NCBI GenBank assembly: GCA_002292285.1
Contig: DBBP01000004.1
Location: forward strand, 1-64,000
DNA: 64,000 nt
Source: Proteobacteria bacterium UBA981
Lineage (GTDB): Bacteria > Pseudomonadota > Gammaproteobacteria > Ga0077536
Direction: 5' to 3'
The translations under genes were made by a program, and so were the position numbers. How positions within the stretch are numbered: the stretch's first letter is position 1; every line of letters starts with the position of its first letter. Shown here piece by piece: positions 34,756 to 44,267 of the stretch. The notes beneath the pieces were generated by a model. The model saw nothing but the letters and a program-made list of their open reading frames with translations, was not told the origin of the DNA and did no database searches.

Positions 34756-36999
34756 ATGGCCGACGACAGCAAATTTGATATAGAGCAGATTCCGCTGCGT
34801 GAGTTTACCGAGCGCGCGTATCTGGACTACGCGATGTACGTCATCCTCGACCGCGCGCTGCCGCACATCGGCGACGGTCTTAAGCCGGTTCAACGGCGCA
34901 TCGTTTACGCCATGTCGGAGCTGGGTCTCAGTGCGACCGCGAAGTTCAAGAAATCCGCGCGCACCGTCGGGGATGTGATTGGCAAGTTTCATCCGCACGG
35001 TGATTCGGCATGTTATGAGGCGATGGTCTTGCTCGCGCAACCGTTTAATACGCGCTACCCGGTCGTTGACGGGCAGGGTAACTGGGGTTCAAGTGACGAT
35101 CCGAAATCTTTCGCCGCAATGCGCTATACCGAGGCCAAACTGACTCCGTACGCAGACGTGCTGTTGGCGGAACTCGGACAGGGCACCGTCGAATGGGCAC
35201 CCAACTTTGACGGCACTTTGGACGAGCCGACAATTCTGCCGGCACGCTTGCCGAACGTTTTGCTGAATGGCACGACGGGTATCGCGGTTGGCATGGTGAC
35301 GGACATTCCGCCGCACAATTTGCGTGAAGTCGGTGCGGCTTGCATCCACCTGCTGGAATCGCCCCGTGCGAGCCTTGCTGAGCTGTGTGAATTCGTGCAA
35401 GCACCCGATTTCCCTGGTGGGGGGGAGATCATCACGCCCCTGGACGAGATTCGATCGATGTACGAGCGCGGTAATGGCAGCGTCAAGCTGCGTGCCTGCT
35501 ACGAAATCGAACGCGGCAATATTATCGTGACCGCGCTGCCCTACCAAAGCTCTGGCTCGAAGATTCTGGAGCAAATTGCGGCTCAGATGCAGGCCAAGAA
35601 ATTGCCCATGCTGGAAGATTTGCGCGATGAATCGGACCACGAAACGCCGGTGCGATTGGTGCTCGTCCCGCGTTCCAACAGGGTCGACGGCGAAGCCGTC
35701 ATGCAGCACTTGTTTGCGACCACTGATTTGGAACGCAATTACCGAATCAACCTCAACGTCATTGGTGTCGACGGCTTGCCGGCGGTCAAGGATTTACGCT
35801 CTTTGCTGCGTGAATGGCTTGAATTTCGGACCGATACCGTTCGCCGCCGGTTGCAGTTCCGCCTCGACAAGATTGTGCAGCGCCTGCACGTGCTTGAGGG
35901 CTACTTGGTCGCGTTTCTCAACATCGATGAAGTCATCCACATCATACGAACCGAGGACAAACCCAAAGCGGCACTGGTTGCAAGGTTTGGCATCAGTGAG
36001 ATTCAGGCTGACGCGATCCTCGATTTGCGTTTGCGCCATCTCGCGCGACTTGAAGAAGAACGGATCCGCGGCGAACAGGCCGAGCTCGATAAGGAGCGCA
36101 AGCAACTTGAATTAACGCTCTCATCGAAACGGCGCCTGCGTACACTCATTCGCGACGAGATACGCAGGGACATGGAAACTTTCGGCGACGAGCGTCGCTG
36201 TGTACTGGTCGAGCGCGAGGCCGCCCAGGCATTATCAGAAACAGAACTGTTGCCGGCCGAGGCTGTGACCGTGGTGTTGTCCGCCAAAGGCTGGGTGCGA
36301 GCGGCCAAGGGGCACGAGGTTGAGGCGCGCGAGTTGAGTTTTCGCAGCGGCGATGATTATCAGGCTGATGTGCTTGGAAAAAGTAATCAAAGTGTCGTGT
36401 TTTTCGACTCAGCCGGGCGTGCTTATACTGTCCCTGCCCACAGCTTACCGTCGGCGCGCGGCCTCGGAGAACCGCTTGCCGGTCGTCTGTCACCGCCGGA
36501 TGGCGCAACGTTCACCGGCATGGTCATGGCCGGCAGCACGCCCTACGTCTTGCTTGCTTGCGACTTCGGCTACGGATTCATCGCCGAGGTATCGGCTCTG
36601 ATAACCAAGAACCGCGCCGGAAAACTAGCGTTGTCGATTCCTGCAGGGGCGCGGATGTTGCCGCCGGTGGCAGTCAATAATCCTGACGAAGACTGGGTTG
36701 CTTGCGCATCCGCCACTGGGCACCTGCTGCTATTTCCGGTCGGAGAACTGCCGATCCTTGGTCGCGGTAAGGGGCAGAAAATACTGCAGATCCCGTCTCC
36801 CAAGTTGAAAGCGCGCGAAGATTACATGCGAGCGATTACAGTGCTCGGTCCGAACGACGATTTACGGGCGTACGCGGGCAATCGTCACCTCACTTTGAAA
36901 GAATCTGATCAGGAGCACTATGTCGGCGACCGAGCCCGGCGCGGGCTCAAGCTGCCGCGCGGATTTCAGCGCGTCGAACGCCTCGAACCAGGGCCCTAG
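34756..36999 (+). CDS. parC: DNA topoisomerase IV subunit A (ParC)
   Basis: 747-residue DNA-cleaving subunit. The active-site tyrosine is in AAMRYTEAKL, and the winged-helix start LDYAMYVILDRALPHIGDG is clear. The quinolone-resistance region reads HPHGDSACYEAM, with the residues equivalent to Ser80 and Glu84 of E. coli in the wild-type state. The C-terminal part contains degenerate beta-pinwheel repeats. ATG 34756 is preferred to an in-frame start inside parE. Confidence 0.94.
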   Translation: MADDSKFDIEQIPLREFTERAYLDYAMYVILDRALPHIGDGLKPVQRRIVYAMSELGLSATAKFKKSARTVGDVIGKFHPHGDSACYEAMVLLAQPFNTRYPVVDGQGNWGSSDDPKSFAAMRYTEAKLTPYADVLLAELGQGTVEWAPNFDGTLDEPTILPARLPNVLLNGTTGIAVGMVTDIPPHNLREVGAACIHLLESPRASLAELCEFVQAPDFPGGGEIITPLDEIRSMYERGNGSVKLRACYEIERGNIIVTALPYQSSGSKILEQIAAQMQAKKLPMLEDLRDESDHETPVRLVLVPRSNRVDGEAVMQHLFATTDLERNYRINLNVIGVDGLPAVKDLRSLLREWLEFRTDTVRRRLQFRLDKIVQRLHVLEGYLVAFLNIDEVIHIIRTEDKPKAALVARFGISEIQADAILDLRLRHLARLEEERIRGEQAELDKERKQLELTLSSKRRLRTLIRDEIRRDMETFGDERRCVLVEREAAQALSETELLPAEAVTVVLSAKGWVRAAKGHEVEARELSFRSGDDYQADVLGKSNQSVVFFDSAGRAYTVPAHSLPSARGLGEPLAGRLSPPDGATFTGMVMAGSTPYVLLACDFGYGFIAEVSALITKNRAGKLALSIPAGARMLPPVAVNNPDEDWVACASATGHLLLFPVGELPILGRGKGQKILQIPSPKLKAREDYMRAITVLGPNDDLRAYAGNRHLTLKESDQEHYVGDRARRGLKLPRGFQRVERLEPGP

Positions 37000-37411
37000 C
37001 GTCGATCGTTGCCGGGCACGGTTGCGAGGATAGGTTCAATCACCACGCCCGTGCAGGCGACGTGGCATTTACTCTCTTCAAAACGTCTTGTTGTCGAATG
37101 GAACATGCCGAGCGATGGGACACCAGCAATGCGGGCCAGGAAGTCCCGGTCACACAGGCCGGCGCTTTCGATTACCCGCCCGTGTTTTGGGGATGACCCA
37201 GAAAGGGTAGGGAAGGTCCAGCACCTAATTTCAACGCGGGTTAATTGGCTCAATTTATCGCCTTGGCGCGCTTATCGACTGACGCCGGCATCGCGCTCGG
37301 GCGTTCCAGCCTGGTCGGTTTGTGTCGCGTTGCGTTTTAAAAGCGCAGGTTTGCGCAAGGCTGGATTGAGCGGCTGCGCAGCAACGCGGACAGACCGTAG
37401 GAATTCACACC
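37000..37411. other. 412-base gap between parC and epmB; one weak minus-strand ORF
   Basis: This is the only gap over 300 bases. On the minus strand an 85-codon frame (36996-37253) ends within the parC stop, sharing CTAG. It starts with TTG and has no convincing ribosome site. Its product is cysteine-containing (IRCWTF, GLCDRDF, KCHVACTG) and I cannot match it to a family. The rest shows no terminator or RNA gene that I recognise. It may hold a small unannotated gene, a decayed gene or an RNA. Confidence 0.3.
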
Positions 37412-38407
37412 TTAAAGCGGCTGTTTCGACGCCTCACCGGCAACTTCGCGAACAAACCTTGGCACCAGGTACCCCGGCAGGCGCGCTTGTAACTCCCGTT
37501 GCAACGCCTGCGTGCGGTCGAGCGACACTTCGAAGTGTGCGGCCCCACTGACGCGGTCAAGTTGATGCAGATAGTAGGGCAGTACTCCGGCTTCGAACAA
37601 CGATTCCGACAATTGGGCCAAAATCCCGGCATCGTCGTTGATGCCGCGCAATAACACCGCCTGATTGAGTATCGTCATGCCCGCATCGCGATAATGGCGA
37701 AGGGCGCCCAAAGTTTCGTCGTCGAGCTCGCGCGGGTGGTTCGCGTGGACAACCAACACGATTGGGTAACGCTGCGTTGTCAGCTCCCTGAGCAGCGCGT
37801 TGTTCAGACGCGCCGGCAGCACGATTGGCAAACGCGAGTGAATGCGGACTCTGCGTATATGAGCGATGCCGGCCAACTCACTAAACACCCTCGAGAGTGC
37901 TTCGTCGGTAAGTATCAACGGGTCGCCGCCACTCAGAATGACTTCGCTCACGCTCGAATCTGCGCGGATTGTGTCGATACCACCGGCCAATGCCCGTACG
38001 CCGATATTGCCGGCGTACGGGAACGTACGTCGAAAACAGTAGCGGCAATTGATTGCGCAGGCGCCGGTCATCACCAGCAGCGCCCGTCCGGCATATTTTT
38101 GCAGCAAGTTCGTCCCGTCGGTAAGGCTGAGCTCGCCGACCGGATCGGCGCCGAATCCGGCCACGTCGAACGTCTCAAGGCGATCAGGGAGCACTTGTCT
38201 GAGTAGCGGATCGTGCGCATCGCCGACCCGCATTCGGGCTGCGAAAGCGCGCGGTACCCGAAACGGAAACTCACGCCCAGCCGCCGGACTGTACCCCTCG
38301 GGCGGTAATTCAAGCAGTGTAAGGAGTTCGGCTGGATCTCTGATGCTGTCGCGCAACTGGACTTGCCAGTCATTCGATCCCTGTAAATCGGGGCTTCGCG
38401 TTATCAT
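37412..38407 (-). CDS. epmB: EF-P beta-lysylation enzyme EpmB (lysine 2,3-aminomutase-like)
   Basis: About 331-residue radical-SAM/PLP enzyme that converts alpha-lysine to beta-lysine for EF-P modification. The radical-SAM motif is CAINCRYCF (C-x3-C-x2-C), followed by SEVILSGGDPL. The C-terminal substrate-binding and PLP regions continue to PYYLHQLDRV, and the protein lacks the extended tail of clostridial aminomutases. The first in-frame ATG (38440) is only two bases from the efp start, so ATG 38407 is preferred. Divergent epmB/efp is the arrangement also seen in E. coli. Confidence 0.9.
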   Translation of the reverse strand: MITRSPDLQGSNDWQVQLRDSIRDPAELLTLLELPPEGYSPAAGREFPFRVPRAFAARMRVGDAHDPLLRQVLPDRLETFDVAGFGADPVGELSLTDGTNLLQKYAGRALLVMTGACAINCRYCFRRTFPYAGNIGVRALAGGIDTIRADSSVSEVILSGGDPLILTDEALSRVFSELAGIAHIRRVRIHSRLPIVLPARLNNALLRELTTQRYPIVLVVHANHPRELDDETLGALRHYRDAGMTILNQAVLLRGINDDAGILAQLSESLFEAGVLPYYLHQLDRVSGAAHFEVSLDRTQALQRELQARLPGYLVPRFVREVAGEASKQPL

Positions 38408-38442
38408 AGACAAGGCAATAATCTCAGGATCAAGCGACATTC

Positions 38443-39015
38443 ATGGCGACATTCAGCACCAACCAGTTCAAGTCCGGGCTCAAACTGCTTTTCGACGGCG
38501 ATCCCTACAGCATTATTGAAAACGAGTTCGTCAAACCGGGTAAGGGACAGGCCTTCAATCGTATCAAATTGCGCAATCTCAAAACTGGGCGCGTGATCGA
38601 GAAAACGATGAAGTCAGGTGAATCAGCCGAAGGCGCCGATGTGGTCGATGTCGAGTTTCAGTATCTGTACAACGACGGCGAAGACTGGCATTTCATGAAT
38701 CCGCAAACCTTCGAGCAGATCACCATACCACTCGCAGTGGCCGGCGATGCAGCAAAATGGATTAAAGGCCAGGAGATGTGCGAAATCACATTATGGAATG
38801 ACCTGCCGATCGCTGTAGTCGTGCCGAATTTCGTCGTACTCCAAATCGAAGCGACCGACCCTGGCGTACGTGGTGATACGGCCTCCGGGGGTACGAAACC
38901 GGCGACCATGGAAACCGGTGCGGTAGTCAAAGTTCCGTTATTTATCGAACAAGGGGATTTGCTGCGCATTGACACCCGCACAGGTGAGTACGTTTCGCGC
39001 GCCAAGGAAGAGTAA
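38443..39015 (+). CDS. efp: Elongation factor P
   Basis: 190-residue translation factor that rescues ribosomes stalled at polyproline stretches. The modification loop KPGKGQA holds Lys34, the residue beta-lysylated by EpmA with beta-lysine from EpmB. Three beta-barrel domains (KOW-like, OB, C-terminal) are present with normal length. ATG 38443 follows AGGA at a rather long distance. Both modifying enzymes are encoded on either side, so this EF-P is expected to be lysylated. Confidence 0.95.
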   Translation: MATFSTNQFKSGLKLLFDGDPYSIIENEFVKPGKGQAFNRIKLRNLKTGRVIEKTMKSGESAEGADVVDVEFQYLYNDGEDWHFMNPQTFEQITIPLAVAGDAAKWIKGQEMCEITLWNDLPIAVVVPNFVVLQIEATDPGVRGDTASGGTKPATMETGAVVKVPLFIEQGDLLRIDTRTGEYVSRAKEE

Positions 39016-39196
39016 CTGATATTTTCGTCATCCCGGTCCTGCAGATGACGTTCACGATTGCACTTGAACCGCGCCGTAGACGGTCTGAGCGGTGTATTCC
39101 GATTCGTGAATGTGGCTTATCCGCGGTGCACCTGAACCCGACCCGTCAAGGACCCCGCCTCGTGCTGTACCGAGCGCAGGGGAGCGGACCACCCCG

Positions 39197-40138
39197 ATGA
39201 GCAACTGGCAGCCCACTGCGTCACCTGCCGCGCTCAGACGCCGCGCCGAGCTGCTGGCTCGCGTGCGCGAACATTTTTTGATGACCAACGCGCTCGAAGT
39301 CACGACCCCCGTGCTGGGTGCCTATGCGAGCGCCGAACCGACACTCGAGAACCTCGTTGTTAGCGGCGGCGGCGTGCAGGGTTTTCTGCGGACCTCGCCG
39401 GAGTCCGCGCTCAAGCGGCTGCTCGCTGCGGGCAGTGGTGACGTCTATGAGATTGGTCCTGCCTTCCGAGGTAACGAATACGGACGCCTGCACCTGACGG
39501 AATTTACCTTGCTCGAATGGTACCGGCTCGGGAAAAATCACCACCAGCTTATGGATGACGTCGCTGCGCTCATTGCGAGTGCGGGGTATAGCGATGGGAT
39601 TCTTCGCCTCACTTATGCCGATTTGTTTCAAAGTTGTTTTGCGTGCGACCCGCACGGCGTGGGCACAGAGGAACTTATGGTGTTAGCGGGGCATTTGCCG
39701 CTCTCGCCAGAATCGCTCGCAGGCTACGATCGCAGCATGTTGTTCGACGCCTTGTTCGCCCATCGGATGTCTGCGAGGCTGAGCGAACTGGGCGCGGTTT
39801 TTGTTTATGACTTTCCGCTCGAATTACGCGCGTACGCTCGTTTGGATGACGCAAATCCGCCGGCCGCGCAGCGTTTCGAACTCATTATCGATGGGATTGA
39901 AATTGCCAACGGATATTACGAAATCACGAACGCGGACGAGCAAGCAGCATGCTTCGCGGCAGAAAACACCCTCGCACAATCACGCGGAATAGCTCCCGTT
40001 CAGAGCGATGAATTCTGGTTAGCTGCGCTGCGCACAGGCCTACCCCCGGTAGCTGGCGTCGCCTTAGGGATTGAGCGGCTCCAGCTCGTGCTTGAATCGG
40101 CCGCGACGATTGCCGATGTAACTGCGTTTGGTCAGTAA
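39197..40138 (+). CDS. epmA: EF-P--(R)-beta-lysine ligase EpmA
   Basis: 313 residues, a class II lysyl-tRNA synthetase paralogue without the anticodon-binding domain (PoxA/GenX/EpmA). Class II motif 2 appears as FRGNEYGRLHLTEFTLLEWYR, and motif 3 as GVALGIERLQLV near the C-terminus. It attaches beta-lysine to Lys34 of EF-P. ATG 39197 gives the usual family length; the upstream in-frame start (39110) would add 29 proline-rich residues. The 181-base gap after efp has no clear terminator. Confidence 0.92.
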   Translation: MSNWQPTASPAALRRRAELLARVREHFLMTNALEVTTPVLGAYASAEPTLENLVVSGGGVQGFLRTSPESALKRLLAAGSGDVYEIGPAFRGNEYGRLHLTEFTLLEWYRLGKNHHQLMDDVAALIASAGYSDGILRLTYADLFQSCFACDPHGVGTEELMVLAGHLPLSPESLAGYDRSMLFDALFAHRMSARLSELGAVFVYDFPLELRAYARLDDANPPAAQRFELIIDGIEIANGYYEITNADEQAACFAAENTLAQSRGIAPVQSDEFWLAALRTGLPPVAGVALGIERLQLVLESAATIADVTAFGQ

Positions 40139-40150
40139 ATTCAGATCCTC

Positions 40151-40236
40151 TATTTTACTTTAATAAACCAAGTATTAATTATATTAATCAAATAATTAAG
40201 TAATATATGTAAGATTATGTATAGATTATTAATCAA
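40151..40236. other. Extremely AT-rich intergenic island
   Basis: Only 11 of 86 bases are G or C, in a GC-rich setting. The 10-mer TATTAATCAA occurs twice (40182-40191 and 40227-40236), 45 bases apart, with further TTAAT-type words between. It lies between epmA and yoaA, 78 bases before the yoaA start. Possible roles are an UP-element-rich promoter, a nucleoid-protein site or a small insertion. No gene fits here. Confidence 0.7.
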
Positions 40237-40313
40237 GGCTGCCCAGTGCCCAGGCTAAGTCCCACAGCGCTTTCCCCTGTGCGCGCTGCCGGTAGCAAAC
40301 AGGGCCTCGTGTG

Positions 40314-42245
40314 ATGGCGACCGATCCTGCCGAGAATCGGGCCGTCTCAGCCGCCGAGCTACTCGGGCGAGAGGGACCGTTCGCGGCGGCCCTTGATGGC
40401 TTTCAGGTACGTCGCGAACAACAGGAGATGGCCGACGCGATTGCGTCCGTTGTCACCGCGCGCGACGTCCTGGTATGCGAAGCAGGAACCGGTACCGGAA
40501 AAACGCTTGCCTATCTGGTGCCGGCGTTGAGTTCTGGCTGCAAGACGATTTTGTCGACCGCGACCAAGACCCTTCAGGACCAATTATTTCATCGCGATTT
40601 ACCACTCGTACGTGATGCTCTCGGCTTACGGCCTGATATCGCGCTCCTTAAGGGGCGGCAAAACTATTTGTGCCTTCATCGTCTTGATCGCACCGCCAAC
40701 GACCCGGCTACTGATTATCGCCGTGCACCATTACTGGGACACTTGCAGCGTTGGGCGAGCGACAGCGACAGTGGCGACCTCGAAGAAGTCAGCTTACTGA
40801 ACGACGACCCACAGTTACGCTTTAGTGTCACATCGACGGTCGAGAACTGTCTCGGTCAGGACTGCCCGGTTTACGAGCGGTGTTTCGTCGTTAAAGCACG
40901 ACGTCGTGCTGCCAGCGCCGATGTCGTGGTGGTCAACCACCATTTACTTTTCGCCGATATGGTCTTGCGCGATAGTGGTTTTGGCGAATTGTTACCGCAC
41001 GCAGAAGTCGTAGTTCTCGACGAGGCACACAAACTGCCGGACATCGCATCGATGTTTTTCAGCCAGTCCATCTCTGCGCAACAGATTTCCTCCCTCGGAC
41101 GCGACGCGCTCGATGCTGCCGCGCTCGACGCGGCCGATATGCCCGATCTGGTCGCGCTGTTACGCACCATGGTCGATGCACAAGGACGTCTCGGTGAAAT
41201 GTTACGAAGATTTGGCAAGCGACCTGATTGGAATGACCTACGTGGCCATCGGGATATCGCCGCACGAGTCGAGGGCCTGGGGCGTGATTTGGTGCTCGCC
41301 TCGGCAGCACTGGAGGTCGCCGCAGAGCGCAGCGCAGATTTGGATAACTGTTATCAACGGGCGCAATTGCTGGTGCAGAAATGGCAACTGTTCAGCGATG
41401 TCGCAGCGAACGAGCATGTGCAATGGATTGACGTCGGCGCCAAGAACGTCACGTTCTATGACACCCCGATTAGCGTCGCGGAGGAATTCTCACAACGCAT
41501 TGAAAGTTCCCAGGCAGCCTGGATCCTGACTTCAGCAACTCTCGCAATTGAGGGGCGTTTTGAGCATTTCACGGCAGCCCTGGGGATTAGCGAGGCGCGC
41601 GAACGTTTGTGGGCAAGTCCGTTCGATTTTGCGCGTAATTCTCTGCTATATGTGCCGCCGCTGCGCGCACAACCCCGCGATCCCAACTTTGAGCGCGAAC
41701 TGGTGGACGCCGTTTTGCCGGTGCTGAAGAGTAGCCGTGGGCGGGCGTTTTTTCTGTTTACCAGCTATCGCTCACTCGGCCTGGTGGCCGATATGCTGCG
41801 CACAGACAACCAATTCCAGCTGTTCATTCAGGGAGATGCACCGCGCAGCGATTTGCTCCGCCGTTTCGCGAGTGCCGATAACGCAGTATTACTGGGTACC
41901 GCATCATTCTGGGAAGGCATCGATGTCCGGGGTGAGCAGTTGAGCTGCGTGATTATCGATAAGCTACCGTTTGGAGTACCGGATGATCCGGTCACGAAAG
42001 CGCGCGCAGCGGCGCTGACCGAACAGGGTGGCAATCCGTTTGTTGAGATGCAGTTACCCCAGGCGATTACTGCGCTTAAACAGGGCGCCGGACGCCTGAT
42101 TCGGGATACGACCGACCGTGGTGTGCTGGTGATTGGCGACAATCGCATCGTGCGGCGCGGTTATGGACGGGCGTTTATCAACTCCCTGCCGCCCATGCCG
42201 CTGAGCATCGACATCCATGAAGTAGAGCAATTCTTCGCCGAGTGA
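40314..42245 (+). CDS. yoaA: DinG/XPD-type Fe-S helicase YoaA
   Basis: 643-residue superfamily-2 DNA helicase. Walker A is EAGTGTGKT, Walker B is DEAH (LDEAHKLPD), and the C-terminal motifs GTASFWEGIDV and QGAGRLIRD are present. Four cysteines for an Fe-S cluster occur at NYLC, ENC, QDC and ERC, spaced as in the XPD/DinG family. YoaA acts with the polymerase chi subunit at stalled replication forks. Either GTG 40311 or ATG 40314 is possible; AGGG lies upstream. Confidence 0.88.
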   Translation: MATDPAENRAVSAAELLGREGPFAAALDGFQVRREQQEMADAIASVVTARDVLVCEAGTGTGKTLAYLVPALSSGCKTILSTATKTLQDQLFHRDLPLVRDALGLRPDIALLKGRQNYLCLHRLDRTANDPATDYRRAPLLGHLQRWASDSDSGDLEEVSLLNDDPQLRFSVTSTVENCLGQDCPVYERCFVVKARRRAASADVVVVNHHLLFADMVLRDSGFGELLPHAEVVVLDEAHKLPDIASMFFSQSISAQQISSLGRDALDAAALDAADMPDLVALLRTMVDAQGRLGEMLRRFGKRPDWNDLRGHRDIAARVEGLGRDLVLASAALEVAAERSADLDNCYQRAQLLVQKWQLFSDVAANEHVQWIDVGAKNVTFYDTPISVAEEFSQRIESSQAAWILTSATLAIEGRFEHFTAALGISEARERLWASPFDFARNSLLYVPPLRAQPRDPNFERELVDAVLPVLKSSRGRAFFLFTSYRSLGLVADMLRTDNQFQLFIQGDAPRSDLLRRFASADNAVLLGTASFWEGIDVRGEQLSCVIIDKLPFGVPDDPVTKARAAALTEQGGNPFVEMQLPQAITALKQGAGRLIRDTTDRGVLVIGDNRIVRRGYGRAFINSLPPMPLSIDIHEVEQFFAE

Positions 42246-42308
42246 GCGGGCCGCAGTTGGCCGTCAGGACTGGGGTTGGTTACCGTGACATGGGTGTCGT
42301 TGGCAAAG

Positions 42309-44114
42309 CTAGATGGCGAACGGCCAGTGGATTGGAATCAATACCACGCCGAGCACGCCAATCAGCAGCGTTAACGGCGCACCTAGGCGCAGGTAGTCGC
42401 CAAAGTGATAGCCGCCGGGACCATAAACCATCAAGTTCGTCGGGTAGCCAATCGGGGTGGCGACCGCCATCGATGATGCCAGCATAATCACCATCGCCAG
42501 GGGCATAACGCTGATTCCGAGCTGTTGAGCGGCGGCGAGCGCGACGGGCAGCATGAGCACCGCGCTCGCTTTGGCGGTGATGACCCCGGCTAGCACTGCG
42601 CTCAGTCCAAATATGGCCGCCAGTAAGAGATGCGGGTTCGTTCCGGCGGCTTCAATCACTCGGGTACCGAGAATATCCGCGAGCCCGCTCAGCTGCATCG
42701 CTTTACCCAATGCCAGCGCACCCGAAATAACCAGTATGATTTGCCAATCGATTGAGTGTCTGGCGATGTCCGGGGTGCAGCAGCGTCCAACCAGCATTGC
42801 AAGCGCTGCCAGAAGACTGCCTGCCACCATCGAAACAGCACCGCTGGTCACGGCGATCACAAACAGCCCGATGATGACTAGTGCCAGCCGTGCACGTCGA
42901 GAATCGATTGGCGCTGCGCTGTCGATTTGGCTGACGAGAAAAAAATCGCGGCGGTTACGCTGCTGATCGACGAAGCTGGGACGCGCTTCCAGCAACAAAA
43001 CGTCACCAGTGCGCAATTCAATGTCACCGATTTTGCCGCTAATGCGCTCGCCGTTACGAGCCACCGCGATGACCGCCGCGTTGTAGAGTGTGCGGAACTG
43101 TCCGGCCCGAATTGTGCGACCGACGATGGGGCACGAATCACTGACAACTGCCTCGATAAGGCGTCGATTGGCACGCTGGTCGTCAAGTTTAAAGACCTCA
43201 TCGGTGGCCGGACGGAGTCCGCTAAAGCGCTGTAGATCGACGACCGAATCAACGATTCCAGCGAACACCAGATGATCGCCGGCGGCCAGCTCCACATTTG
43301 CCGAGACGGCCGGCAAAGTCTGCCCGTCGCGATCAATTTCGATCAGGAACAGACCAGGCAAACCGCGCAAACCCGCCTCGTCAATGCGCTTGCCGACTAA
43401 TTCGCTGCCTGGCTCTACTTCCATTTCAACCACGTATTCGCGCGCATCGCCGAGCTGTTCAAACACCGGTGTCCGAACCGGCAATAGCATGGGGCCTGCG
43501 TAAATGACGAAAAAGATACCGATTACAGCTATCGGTAGCATGACTGGGGTCATTCCGAATATGCCAAGGCCTGGATGACCGAGGGACTCGATCAACCACC
43601 CATTGATGATCAGGTTCGTGCTGGTGCCGATTAGCGTACATGCACCACCCAGGATCGCCGCGAATGACAGCGGCATCAGCACGCGCCCGACGGAAATGCC
43701 GTAACGTTTCGCCCAGTCGTCAATGGCGGGTAATAGAAGCGCCACCAGCGGCGTATTGTTGAACAACATGCTTAGCAGCGCCGAGGGCCAGATGATGCGG
43801 TGTTGTGCAGATCGTTCGTCCTGCGTGGCGCCGAGGAGCGGCCGGGTGAGTACGCGCAAGGCGCCACTATCGCGCACACCGGCTGCCACAATAAACAGCG
43901 CTGCGATGGTCACTACGCCTTCGTTTGCGAGACCAGCTAGCGCATCGGTAATGCTCAGAACACCCGAGTGGCCTTGTTCCTTGTCGCCGCGTACTGGGAC
44001 GACGAGCAGCAGTGTCACACCGGCCCAGATTGCCACATCCGGATGCCGGCGCGAACGAACCAGCAAGACCAGCACAAACAATACGACGGCTGCGGTGACC
44101 AGCAAAGGTGACAT
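42309..44114 (-). CDS. SLC13/DASS permease with two RCK_C (TrkA-C) domains
   Basis: 601-residue inner-membrane protein. Five to six helices with NNTPLVALLLP and IGTSTNLIING come first. Two consecutive cytosolic RCK_C domains follow (about 205-380: GSELVGKRIDEAGL, AAGDHLVFAG, then CPIVGRTIRAG, RTGDVLLLEA), and a second membrane half ends with VATPIGYPTNLMVYGPGGY. This layout is common for bacterial SLC13 proteins annotated as sulfate or citrate transporters. Substrate is not evident. The RCK domains suggest ligand gating, in contrast to the simpler carrier at 10.8 kb. Confidence 0.87.
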   Translation of the reverse strand: MSPLLVTAAVVLFVLVLLVRSRRHPDVAIWAGVTLLLVVPVRGDKEQGHSGVLSITDALAGLANEGVVTIAALFIVAAGVRDSGALRVLTRPLLGATQDERSAQHRIIWPSALLSMLFNNTPLVALLLPAIDDWAKRYGISVGRVLMPLSFAAILGGACTLIGTSTNLIINGWLIESLGHPGLGIFGMTPVMLPIAVIGIFFVIYAGPMLLPVRTPVFEQLGDAREYVVEMEVEPGSELVGKRIDEAGLRGLPGLFLIEIDRDGQTLPAVSANVELAAGDHLVFAGIVDSVVDLQRFSGLRPATDEVFKLDDQRANRRLIEAVVSDSCPIVGRTIRAGQFRTLYNAAVIAVARNGERISGKIGDIELRTGDVLLLEARPSFVDQQRNRRDFFLVSQIDSAAPIDSRRARLALVIIGLFVIAVTSGAVSMVAGSLLAALAMLVGRCCTPDIARHSIDWQIILVISGALALGKAMQLSGLADILGTRVIEAAGTNPHLLLAAIFGLSAVLAGVITAKASAVLMLPVALAAAQQLGISVMPLAMVIMLASSMAVATPIGYPTNLMVYGPGGYHFGDYLRLGAPLTLLIGVLGVVLIPIHWPFAI

Positions 44115-44267
44115 GGTTGAGATGAGGGGCCCGATACGGCACGCGAATCGCGAGAGGCGAGGTTAGGAGAAATGTTCCAGGGCAGCAAGTACGCTGTTCA
44201 AGACTATCGCTATACTCGCAACCGCTCGACCCAAATCGAGACAGGACGCGCCAATACGAGGTACCCA

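Noticed and set aside
34985..35025. Quinolone-resistance mutation in parC
   Set aside because: The HPHGDSACYEA region carries the wild-type Ser and Glu positions.
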